Assembly (NCBI RefSeq): GCF_012927325.1
Contig: NZ_JABBGI010000009.1
Location: forward strand, 99,599 to 163,598
Length of the DNA stretch: 64,000 bases
Source: Chryseobacterium antibioticum
GTDB lineage: Bacteria; Bacteroidota; Bacteroidia; Flavobacteriales; Weeksellaceae
Reading direction: 5' to 3'
Below are positions 44,671 to 52,726 of the stretch, piece after piece. Numbering within the stretch: position 1 is the first letter of the stretch; every line of letters starts with the position of its first letter. Under the pieces are notes generated by a model. It had not been told where the DNA came from and searched no databases. It saw only the letters and a program-made list of their open reading frames with translations. A program made the position numbers and the translations under genes.

Positions 44671-44684
44671 TTATGAAATAAATC

Positions 44685-45716
44685 TTAAATATTCGGTTTC
44701 CAATCTACAACTGCTCTGATGAACGCTTCCGCATTTTCTACAGGGATATTAGGTAAGATTCCGTGTCCAAGATTCGCAATATATCTGTCTTTTCCAAAAC
44801 GGTTGATCATCTCGGTCACCATCTTTTTGATTGTTTCCGGAGTAGAATGCAATCTTGCAGGGTCAAAATTCCCCTGAAGCGTCATCGTATGGTTCGTTAA
44901 TGTTCTTGCAAGCTCAGGTTTAATGGTCCAGTCAACACCTAGAGCAGACACTTTAGACATGGTCATATCTTCGAGAGCAAACCAGCATCCTTTTCCAAAT
45001 ACCACAACATGGGTAAGAGGGCTCAATGCTTCAACGATCTGGTTGATATACTGCCATGAGAATTCCTGATAATCTGCAGGAGAAAGCATACCTCCCCAGG
45101 AATCAAATACCTGAACAGCAGAAACGCCTTTTTCAACTTTTCTTTTTAAATAAGCAATCGTAGTATCTGTGATCTTCTGAAGTAGTAAATGAGCCGCTTC
45201 AGGCTGCTGGAAACAGAATGATTTCGCAATATCAAAAGCTTTACTTCCTTTTCCTTCAATACAATAACATAGGATGGTCCAAGGAGAACCCGCGAAACCG
45301 ATCAATGGAATTTCGTTGTCTAATTTAATTAATGTAAGCTCAATGGCATCAAAAACGTATCCTAAAGTATCGTCCACATCAGGAACTATCACATTCTGAA
45401 CTTGTTCCATTGTTCTGATCGGATTGTCAAGCCACGGACCTACATTTTCTTTCATTTTAAAATCAATTCCCATGGCTTGGGGAACTACTAAAATGTCAGA
45501 AAACAAGATTGCTGCATCCAAAGGAAACCTACGGATAGGCTGTACAGTGATCTCAGAAGCCAGTTCAGGAGTCTGGCATCTTGTAAAGAAGTCATATTTA
45601 TCACGAAGAGCAATGAATTCCGGCAGATATCTTCCGGCCTGTCTCATCATCCATACCGGCGGTCTTTCTACAGTTTCTCCGCGGAGTGCTTTTAAATATA
45701 AGTCGTTTTTAATCAT
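44685..45716 (-). CDS. hemE: Uroporphyrinogen decarboxylase
   Basis: Decarboxylates uroporphyrinogen III to coproporphyrinogen III in heme synthesis. The 343-residue protein carries the N-terminal signature [15 protein letters not shown] with the substrate Arg, [12 protein letters not shown] (essential Asp), [16 protein letters not shown], and [10 protein letters not shown]. The last gene of the hem cluster, 66 bases after hemD. Confidence 0.97.
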   Translation of the reverse strand: MIKNDLYLKALRGETVERPPVWMMRQAGRYLPEFIALRDKYDFFTRCQTPELASEITVQPIRRFPLDAAILFSDILVVPQAMGIDFKMKENVGPWLDNPIRTMEQVQNVIVPDVDDTLGYVFDAIELTLIKLDNEIPLIGFAGSPWTILCYCIEGKGSKAFDIAKSFCFQQPEAAHLLLQKITDTTIAYLKRKVEKGVSAVQVFDSWGGMLSPADYQEFSWQYINQIVEALSPLTHVVVFGKGCWFALEDMTMSKVSALGVDWTIKPELARTLTNHTMTLQGNFDPARLHSTPETIKKMVTEMINRFGKDRYIANLGHGILPNIPVENAEAFIRAVVDWKPNI

Positions 45717-45782
45717 AATTTATTTAAACTAATACGGCCGTTCCCGGCACTCATTATTTTTACCAGCCAAACTTGTAGCTGC

Positions 45783-46454
45783 TCAAAGTTCTTTTTTTAT
45801 CAGCCCAAAAATAGAAGCCAGATTATTTTCTTCCGAGGTGAAAATCTCTTCTGTGGTGTGCTTTCGCAGTTCATTGGAGGTCGTTTCTCCGATTGAAAAA
45901 ATCTTCATTCCTTCTAAAGAGTTGAGTTTTGCAAAACTACGAACTCCGCTTGGACTAAAAAAAACTGCAGCATGATATTTTTCAGGTACTGAAGGATGGA
46001 TTTCTTCCGTGTTGTAAATGGTAATCTTTTTGTACCGGATATTCTGAAGAGGAAGGTCCTTGTCCAGGACATCAATGGCCAGATTGCCACAAAAGTGAAA
46101 GAACTGTTCGTGCTGGCAGTTTCCGATGATAAACCTCGAAAGGGTATCGGCATTTTTCAGAACCTTAAATGTTCCGAAACCGTATTTTCTTAGCTCGCGC
46201 TTCGTTTTTTCTCCAACGCAGTATATTTTATTGTAGTTTTTGGCGGTAAAATCTTCGTTGGGCTTAAACTGATTTTTAAAAAATGATCTTACCCCATTGA
46301 CACTTGTGAAAATCAATGAGTGATTTTTTAAGTCAAATGCCGCCATTTTTATAGGCTCAGTCCTAATCACCTCAATACATTCAGCCGAGATATCCGATCC
46401 TAATTCTTTGGATAATAAGGTGGCATCTATGGTTTTGGTAAATAGAATTGTCAT
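45783..46454 (-). CDS. hemD: Uroporphyrinogen-III synthase (divergent)
   Basis: A 223-residue protein with the two-lobe HemD pattern: LIFTSVNGVRSFF, YCVGEKTKRELRKYGF, and AVFFSPSGVRSFAKL...FSIGETTSNELRKH. These motifs of paired S-V/S-x-x-x and G-x-x-T are diagnostic although overall HemD sequences are poorly conserved. It cyclises hydroxymethylbilane. Its ATG overlaps the amidase stop by one base (TGATG), and hemE follows. Confidence 0.88.
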   Translation of the reverse strand: MTILFTKTIDATLLSKELGSDISAECIEVIRTEPIKMAAFDLKNHSLIFTSVNGVRSFFKNQFKPNEDFTAKNYNKIYCVGEKTKRELRKYGFGTFKVLKNADTLSRFIIGNCQHEQFFHFCGNLAIDVLDKDLPLQNIRYKKITIYNTEEIHPSVPEKYHAAVFFSPSGVRSFAKLNSLEGMKIFSIGETTSNELRKHTTEEIFTSEENNLASIFGLIKKEL

Positions 46455-47110
46455 CAGGGCTTATCTTTTAAGTGTAAATCAGTAACGAGCAGTCTTACTT
46501 TTTTCATGAAATCTTTACCCGGATCGTCTTTTGCTGTAAAATAATCTGGGTCAGTCTCTTTCCAAAGTTTAGAACTCCTAAATATACCATATTCTGAGTG
46601 TCCTATCAGATATTCTATACTGTATTTTTTAGTTAAGTGTCTAATTAATTGTGCGTTTGCTACAGCTTGTTTTTCTGTAAGCGGCTGGCTTTTGCTTCCA
46701 ATGTTTTCAATACCGATGGCGCAGTAATTGAGTCCAATGGTGTGTCTTGCAAACCTATTAGGCTCCATAAGCTGATAAATCGTGCCGTCCCTGTCTACGA
46801 TGAACTGCGAAGAAACATTCAGTGTACTCTGTTTTTTTAAAACATTTCGGGCAGATTCCAAATGGGTCTTATTGAAATATTTGTAATTTGTTTCTACAGT
46901 TCCGCCAGCGGTATAATGCAGGACAATTACCTTAGGCGAAATGGTTACCGTATTCTGAACGATATTATAATGACTTTTAAGATACTCTAAACTTAAACGC
47001 ACTCTTTCGGGAGAATAGTCTATCGGTTTATTAATGATTTTAAATTCGCTGGTTTGAGCTTTCGTACAGCATGCCATCAATACAAAGAAAGCATAAATAA
47101 GATTTTTCAT
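46454..47110 (-). CDS. N-acetylmuramoyl-L-alanine amidase (PGRP-like)
   Basis: A 218-residue exported amidase_2 / peptidoglycan-recognition fold enzyme: signal peptide (about 1-18), metal-binding His in VIVLHYTAGGTVETNY, QFIVDRDGTIYQLME, RHTIGLNYCAIGIENIG, and the second and third ligands in YLIGHSEYGIFR...KETDPDYFTAKDDPG. It cleaves the amide bond of muropeptides in the periplasm. It is translationally coupled to hemD and 10 bases after a DUF1287 gene, inside the heme cluster. Confidence 0.9.
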   Translation of the reverse strand: MKNLIYAFFVLMACCTKAQTSEFKIINKPIDYSPERVRLSLEYLKSHYNIVQNTVTISPKVIVLHYTAGGTVETNYKYFNKTHLESARNVLKKQSTLNVSSQFIVDRDGTIYQLMEPNRFARHTIGLNYCAIGIENIGSKSQPLTEKQAVANAQLIRHLTKKYSIEYLIGHSEYGIFRSSKLWKETDPDYFTAKDDPGKDFMKKVRLLVTDLHLKDKP

Positions 47111-47120
47111 AAAAGGGGGC

Positions 47121-47702
47121 TTATTTCTGGTATTGATAATGTCCTGTAATCGTATATTTAAAAAGCACGTCTTCCATCACCTGTCCGCCTCCTATATTAT
47201 GGACAATCAAAAACCTCTTTCCGTCAGCAGATTTTTTATTGACGACAATTCCAATATGCGTTAAATTCCCTGGTAAAAGCCAAGTAACAACATCGCCCGG
47301 AACATAAAGTGCGGGATTGGTTTCAATAGATTTTTCTTTTCCAAATGTAGAAAAGAAGACGGCAAGATTGGGAACTCTCCGATGATCAATATTGGTGTCC
47401 GGTTTTTTTAATCCCCAGATTTTTGGATATTTTGAGAAATTTTTTGCCATGTCCTCATGCACTTCCTTTTGCAGATCAATGCCCAGTTTTCTGTAGGCTC
47501 TTATAACAACGTCTGTGCAGACTCCTTTATTGGCAGGGACATCTCCATTGGGGTACTTAAGTATGAAATAAGTGGGATCATAGGTAACTGTGTGATCTAT
47601 TAATCCCAAAGCAGAATCAGATAATTGGAGTGCAAATTTATTCTGTGCATTTGCGGTAAACACACAGAATGTGAGTAATAATAAAAACAGGGACTTTTTC
47701 AT
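47121..47702 (-). CDS. DUF1287 family exported protein (YijF-like)
   Basis: A 193-residue exported protein (signal peptide about 1-19, ending ANAQ). The segment GVCTDVVIRAYRKLGIDLQKEVHEDM, then NIDHRRVPNLAVFF and GDVVTWLLPGNLTHIGIVVNK, is the DUF1287 signature; Cys in GVCTD and His in THIGIV recall the NlpC/P60-type papain fold. Enzymatic activity on peptidoglycan is a reasonable guess, supported by the amidase gene next to it. Located 45 bases after hemC. Confidence 0.88.
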   Translation of the reverse strand: MKKSLFLLLLTFCVFTANAQNKFALQLSDSALGLIDHTVTYDPTYFILKYPNGDVPANKGVCTDVVIRAYRKLGIDLQKEVHEDMAKNFSKYPKIWGLKKPDTNIDHRRVPNLAVFFSTFGKEKSIETNPALYVPGDVVTWLLPGNLTHIGIVVNKKSADGKRFLIVHNIGGGQVMEDVLFKYTITGHYQYQK

Positions 47703-47747
47703 TGTTTGTACGTAAGAATATGAAAGTACAAATAGGCTTAAAAGTTC

Positions 47748-48656
47748 TTAATAAGAATTTTTAATTTCAGTCATCAGCTCTTTTCCTCCGTTTTCAAGAA
47801 CAATCTTGGCGAACTTTTCTCCAAAATTCTCGGTTTCATTATACTCAAAACTTTCGTCGGTAGCGATGCAGTTTTTGCCATCCAAAGAGCAAAGAACCGC
47901 TTTGAAACGAATCTGGTTTTCGATGATTTCTGCAAAAGCTCCGATAGGGGCAGTACATCCGCCTTCCAGTGTGCTCAGGAAATTTCTTTCGATCTCTACA
48001 CAGATGTGAGTCTTCTTATGATTGATTTGGGCTAAGATCTCATTGATCTCTGTTTTGTCAGAATGTCCGGCAACAGCAATTACTCCCTGAGAAGCAGCCG
48101 GGATCATCAATGGAAGCATCTCGTAATCGATATCCATTTTCATTCTCTTGATTCCTGCCAGAGATAAAATAGTGGCATCAAAATCGCCGTTCTCCAGTTT
48201 TTGAAGACGCGTCTGGATATTCCCACGTATATCTGAAAACTCAGCATGAGGGTAATTCTTTAGCCAGAAAGCTCTTCTTCTCAAACTGCTGGTAGCCAGT
48301 TTCAGCTCGTGGAATTCTTTATTTCGTGCAGATTCTTTTCTGATCAGGACATCCTGTGGGAAATCTCTTTCCAGGTATGTGATGATCTCAATGTTTTGGG
48401 GAAGTTGCGTGGGAACATCTTTTAAAGAATGTACAGCGATGTCAATCTCATCATTCAGCAAAGCCACATCAAGGTCTCTTGTGAAAACCCCGGTGATCCC
48501 TAAGGAATAAAGTGGTTGATTTAAGTTCTTATCCCCAGAAGATACGATAGGAACGATGTCCGTTAAATAATTACGGTTTTGAAGATGCCTAGCAACCTCT
48601 CTTGCCTGCCAAAGTGCAAGTGCGGAATTTCTTGTTCCGATTCTAATGCTTTTCAT
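47748..48656 (-). CDS. hemC: Porphobilinogen deaminase (hydroxymethylbilane synthase)
   Basis: Polymerises four porphobilinogens. The 302-residue protein (ATG at 48656, MKSIRIGTRNSALALWQA) has AVHSLKDVPTQLP, TSSLRRRAF, DIRGNIQTRL, and the dipyrromethane cofactor cysteine C234 in LEGGCTAPIG. An upstream in-frame start at 48680 would add eight residues and increase the overlap with hemA from 14 to 38 bases, so I prefer 48656. Confidence 0.96.
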   Translation of the reverse strand: MKSIRIGTRNSALALWQAREVARHLQNRNYLTDIVPIVSSGDKNLNQPLYSLGITGVFTRDLDVALLNDEIDIAVHSLKDVPTQLPQNIEIITYLERDFPQDVLIRKESARNKEFHELKLATSSLRRRAFWLKNYPHAEFSDIRGNIQTRLQKLENGDFDATILSLAGIKRMKMDIDYEMLPLMIPAASQGVIAVAGHSDKTEINEILAQINHKKTHICVEIERNFLSTLEGGCTAPIGAFAEIIENQIRFKAVLCSLDGKNCIATDESFEYNETENFGEKFAKIVLENGGKELMTEIKNSY

Positions 48657-49917
48657 TGAATTCGTTGTTTGGTTGTTCAACTAATATTTCGTGCATTAAT
48701 TTACTAATTTCTTCGGCTTTTAAAGGATTATCGATGATAAATTTTGCAAAACGGTTGGTGATTTTCTGGATCATTTTGTCAGAAAGCTCCATGTCCGTGA
48801 TGTTTATGTATTTATTTTTTCTGTAAAATTGATGCATTTCATTGCGTTCCATGTTCTTCAGAACAGCCTTGAAATGGTGAATATTCGGTGCCAGCTTTCT
48901 CTTTTTTTCCCACTCCAGAAACTCTTTCATCAGTTCTTTGATGATTTTTTCAGCTTTTGGGATCTCTTTTTCCCGTTGCTGGATCGTTTCCTGGATCTGT
49001 TTGGAAAGTTCATCTACATCAATCAGGGTTACATTTTCATTTTCAGTAACGTTCTTTTCAACGTTGTGCGGAATAGAAAGATCAATCACGAGTGTTTCTT
49101 TTCCGTTCGGGAAATGAGACTTGTTGATAATAGGGTGTTTTGCTCCCGTTGCAACAATTAAAATGTCGGTATTTTTTAATTCCTGGTCAAAATCAGAATA
49201 ATCCACATGAGGAATATTATATTTTTCGGAAATCTTTTCAGCTTTCTCCTGGGTTCTGTTGGCGATTTTAATTTTAGGCTGATAAACATGTTTTACCAGG
49301 TTTTCAACCGTATTTTGTCCAATTTCACCTACGCCCAAAAGAAGAATGTTCTTTTCCGTAATTTTTTTCTGGTTGTTTAAAATATAATGAACGGCTGCAT
49401 AAGAAACAGACGCGGCACCGGTAGAAATTCCGGTTTCATTTTTAATCCTTTTCGAGATCTGAATGGCAGCATTGATTGCTCTTTCCAGATAAGGATTAGA
49501 ATTTTGTCTTTCTTTTTTAAACCGGCTGTATGCTTTTTTGATCTGCCCGATGATCTCAAAATCTCCAATGATCTGGCTCTCAAGTCCTGCTGCTACCCTG
49601 AACAGATGAATAAGGGCCTCTTCTTTGGTAAGAATATTGGCAAACTGAAGGAAATCGGTTAGATGTACCCCGATGGTTTTACAATATTCTTCTGCTACCA
49701 GAAGATAATTGGGTGAAGTGGTATAGATCTCGGTCCTGTTACATGTGGAAACCACAAATGCATCTCCTAAATCCACATTGTGAATCCTGGTGACAAAGTT
49801 TTTGATATTCTCGTCAAAGAATGCAAATTTCCCCCTCGTTTCTGCATCTGCTTTTTCGTAGCTGATGGAAAGTACGGCAAAATTCGATGTTTGATGGATG
49901 TTGGAATATTGTAACAT
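48643..49917 (-). CDS. hemA: Glutamyl-tRNA reductase
   Basis: First committed enzyme of C5-pathway heme synthesis, reducing glutamyl-tRNA. The 424-residue protein has the catalytic cysteine C59 in VVSTCNRTEIY, GLESQIIGDFEIIGQIKKAY, the NADPH-binding LLLGVGEIGQNTVENL and IANRTQEKA. First gene of the hem cluster; a TAAATTTG box lies 8 bases before its ATG, so the leader would be very short. Confidence 0.97.
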   Translation of the reverse strand: MLQYSNIHQTSNFAVLSISYEKADAETRGKFAFFDENIKNFVTRIHNVDLGDAFVVSTCNRTEIYTTSPNYLLVAEEYCKTIGVHLTDFLQFANILTKEEALIHLFRVAAGLESQIIGDFEIIGQIKKAYSRFKKERQNSNPYLERAINAAIQISKRIKNETGISTGAASVSYAAVHYILNNQKKITEKNILLLGVGEIGQNTVENLVKHVYQPKIKIANRTQEKAEKISEKYNIPHVDYSDFDQELKNTDILIVATGAKHPIINKSHFPNGKETLVIDLSIPHNVEKNVTENENVTLIDVDELSKQIQETIQQREKEIPKAEKIIKELMKEFLEWEKKRKLAPNIHHFKAVLKNMERNEMHQFYRKNKYINITDMELSDKMIQKITNRFAKFIIDNPLKAEEISKLMHEILVEQPNNEFNEKH

Positions 49918-49925
49918 AATCGCTG

Positions 49926-49933
49926 CAAATTTA
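49926..49933 (-). promoter_or_regulatory. -7 promoter box of the hem operon
   Basis: TAAATTTG on the minus strand, 8 bases upstream of the hemA ATG; no TTG at the usual spacing. The remaining part of the 401-base gap up to mreB (49934-50286) is AT-rich with nothing else recognised. Confidence 0.4.
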
Positions 49934-50286
49934 CGGTTTTTTTAATTAACCATCCTCTGATAATGTATATGATAATTATCGTGAAAAACTATGGTTGAAA
50001 GACAGGAATAAAGAATTAATGAAGATCCTAGGAACAGGTTGAAAAGCGGATTTGTTCTTTAAAAAATAATTAAAAATCAAAGCTTTAAATGTTTTTAATA
50101 GGGTTTCCTGTTTTATTTCAGGTGGGAATATTTTTATCTGTTATCTTTCTTTCTCTCTCCCATTAATTTTGGTTTAAATCAGGCTCTTTAAATGATTCAA
50201 TCAAAAGTTAATAAACAATTGTGAATTTTAATAAAATTTTAACCAAATTATATGCAGGTTAAATTTCTTTAGTAGGGTTAAATTCA

Positions 50287-50294
50287 TATCTTTG
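50287..50294 (+). promoter_or_regulatory. -7 promoter box of the mre operon
   Basis: TATCTTTG, 24 bases before the mreB ATG, matches TAnnTTTG; the -33 region has no TTG. Confidence 0.45.
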
Positions 50295-50318
50295 TAAACT
50301 TAAAATCAGAAGGAAAAT

Positions 50319-51344
50319 ATGAGTTTATTCGATATGTTTACGCAAGAAATTGCGATAGACCTTGGTACTGCCAATACCCTAATTATCCATAATAATAAAA
50401 TTGTTATAGATCAGCCGTCAATTGTTGCAATTGAACGTTCTACGGGTAGACCCATTGCGGTCGGTGAGCAGGCCAAACATATGCAGGGTAAAACTCATGA
50501 GGATATCAAGACAATTCGTCCATTGAAAGATGGGGTAATTGCAGATTTCCACGCTTCTGAACACATGATCAAAGAATTTATCAAAAAAATTCCTGGAATT
50601 AAAGGTAGATTCATACAGCCGGCACTGAGAATCGTGATCTGTATCCCTTCTGGTATTACTGAAGTTGAGAAAAGAGCCGTTAGAGACTCTGCTCAGAAAG
50701 TTAATGCAAAGGAAGTAAGGTTGATCTACGAACCAATGGCTGCGGCAATAGGAGTTGGAATTGATGTACAGAAACCTGAAGGGAATATGATTATCGATAT
50801 AGGTGGTGGTACTACGGAAATTGCTGTTGTTGCTTTAGGAGGTATCGTGTGTGACAAATCTGTGAAAATTGCAGGTGACGTATTTACGAACGATATCGCT
50901 TACTATCTTAGAACTCATCATAACCTTTACATCGGAGAGAGAACAGCTGAAAGAATCAAAATTGAAGTAGGTTCTGCAGTAGAAGATCTTGACGTTGATA
51001 TTGAAGATATCCCGGTACAGGGTAGAGACCTTATTACAGGAAAGCCAAAAGAGATCATGGTAGGGTACAAAGAAATTGCACGTGCATTAGACAAATCCAT
51101 TATCAGAATCGAAGATGCTGTGATGGAAACGCTTTCTCTTACACCACCGGAATTGGCTGCTGATATTTATAAAACAGGTATCTATCTTGCTGGAGGAGGT
51201 GCTTTATTGAGAGGTCTTGCAGACAGATTGCACAAAAAAACTGGTCTTCCTGTATTTGTAGCAGAAGATCCGTTGAGAGCTGTTGTTCGCGGAACCGGTA
51301 TTGCCCTTAAGAATATGGATAAATTCAATTTCTTAATTAAATAA
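50319..51344 (+). CDS. mreB: Rod shape-determining protein MreB
   Basis: Bacterial actin that orients lateral wall synthesis at the inner membrane. The 341-residue product has IDLGTANTLI (phosphate 1), GGGTTEIAVVALGGI (phosphate 2), IYEPMAAAIGVG and LAGGGALLRGL (adenosine motif). First gene of a five-gene cell-shape operon transcribed to 55955. Confidence 0.98.
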   Translation: MSLFDMFTQEIAIDLGTANTLIIHNNKIVIDQPSIVAIERSTGRPIAVGEQAKHMQGKTHEDIKTIRPLKDGVIADFHASEHMIKEFIKKIPGIKGRFIQPALRIVICIPSGITEVEKRAVRDSAQKVNAKEVRLIYEPMAAAIGVGIDVQKPEGNMIIDIGGGTTEIAVVALGGIVCDKSVKIAGDVFTNDIAYYLRTHHNLYIGERTAERIKIEVGSAVEDLDVDIEDIPVQGRDLITGKPKEIMVGYKEIARALDKSIIRIEDAVMETLSLTPPELAADIYKTGIYLAGGGALLRGLADRLHKKTGLPVFVAEDPLRAVVRGTGIALKNMDKFNFLIK

Positions 51345-51372
51345 TTTTAACCTTTTACGACAATATATCTGA

Positions 51373-52227
51373 ATGGGATTTTTGCTGAGACTATTTTCGA
51401 AGAACGCTCTTTTTGTCTTCTTTATATTCCTGCAGATTGTTGCTCTGGTTCTGGTATTCTCTAAAAATGCCATGCAGAAATCATGGGTAGCTGGCCAGTC
51501 GGCTGCGCTGAATTCATGGATTTCGGGGTATATTGATGAAGGAGTTTCATATCTGAAACTGAAACAGATCAATGAAGATCTTGTGGCTCAGAATAAGTCT
51601 CTGATGATCCAGCTTTATGGAAAAGAAGGGGCGAACAATCCTGTATTCAAAAAAGTTCATGATACTTTAGGCGGCGGACAGATCTACACTTTTGTAGACG
51701 GCGAAATCGTATTCAACAGTATCAACAGAAGAAATAATTACTTTACAATCAACCGTGGCCGTAGAGACGGTGTTTTTCCTCAGATGGGCGTAATGGCTCC
51801 TAAAGGAATTGCCGGAATTGTAATCAACTCTACAGACAGCTATGCTTTGGTGCAGTCTGTTCTGAGTGTTAATAGAATCAGAATCAATGCCTCGTTGAAA
51901 AACTCCGGATATTTCGGAACTTTAACCTGGAACGGGGATAATTCCCGAGTGATGCATCTTGCTGACATTCCTAAATATGTGGCTTTAAAAGTAGGTGATA
52001 CTGTTGTTACAGACGGTAAATCAGCTATTTTCCCTAAAGGCGTAATGATTGGGACTATCGCAGGATATTCTGTAGACAACAAAACCGGTTTCTGGGATAT
52101 TTCAGTAGAGCTGAGCGAAAAAATGGGTGCTTTAAGCAAAGTATTTGTCGTGAAAAACCTTAAGAAAGCCGAAGTTCAGAAAATCCAGGATACATTGCAG
52201 AACGTAATAAAAAAAGAAAATGATTAG
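51373..52227 (+). CDS. mreC: Rod shape-determining protein MreC
   Basis: A 284-residue bitopic protein: one N-terminal membrane segment (about 12-30), a short coiled coil (LKLKQINEDLVAQNKSLMIQLYG), then the periplasmic beta-domain with GVMAPKGIAGIVINS and AIFPKGVMIGTIAG, both conserved in MreC. It scaffolds PBP2 and RodA. Its stop overlaps mreD by 8 bases. Confidence 0.95.
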   Translation: MGFLLRLFSKNALFVFFIFLQIVALVLVFSKNAMQKSWVAGQSAALNSWISGYIDEGVSYLKLKQINEDLVAQNKSLMIQLYGKEGANNPVFKKVHDTLGGGQIYTFVDGEIVFNSINRRNNYFTINRGRRDGVFPQMGVMAPKGIAGIVINSTDSYALVQSVLSVNRIRINASLKNSGYFGTLTWNGDNSRVMHLADIPKYVALKVGDTVVTDGKSAIFPKGVMIGTIAGYSVDNKTGFWDISVELSEKMGALSKVFVVKNLKKAEVQKIQDTLQNVIKKEND

Positions 52228-52726
52228 CAGGACTTTATTTACCGATATATTGATCATGATCTTTCTGGTTGCATTACAGATTTTTGTACTGAACAGGATC
52301 ACCATTTTCGGAAAGTATACGCCGGTTCTTTATCCGGTGTTTGTCATGTTTTATCCTTTCTTCAGAAATAAATATCAATTTTTAGCTTTAAGCTTTTTAA
52401 TAGGACTTTCCGTTGATGCATTCCTGTACTCATGGGGAATCAATGCTTTTGCGACAACACTGATCGCCTATTTCAGAACATTGATTTTCAGGACGTCCAC
52501 AGATACTTCCACAGACTTTTTCTCCTTTCAGTCCCTTCAGTGGGCGCAGTTTTTACTGTTTCTGTTTTCAAGTATCTTTCTGCACCAGTTTTTAGTGCAG
52601 TACATCGAATTTTTTAAATTGAGCCGTTTTTTCGAAATATTACTTAATGTAGTGATAACAAGTATAATTTCCTTTATATTTATCGTTGTTTACGCATTAA
52701 TATTTAAAATCAAACAAAAAGTTTGA
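52220..52726 (+). CDS. mreD: Rod shape-determining protein MreD
   Basis: A 168-residue membrane protein with about five hydrophobic segments and the charged LYPVFVMFYPFFRNKYQFLALSFLIGLSVDAF pattern seen in Bacteroidota MreD. Sequence is weakly conserved in general, but the position between mreC and mrdA secures the identity. It overlaps both neighbours. Confidence 0.92.
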   Translation: MISRTLFTDILIMIFLVALQIFVLNRITIFGKYTPVLYPVFVMFYPFFRNKYQFLALSFLIGLSVDAFLYSWGINAFATTLIAYFRTLIFRTSTDTSTDFFSFQSLQWAQFLLFLFSSIFLHQFLVQYIEFFKLSRFFEILLNVVITSIISFIFIVVYALIFKIKQKV

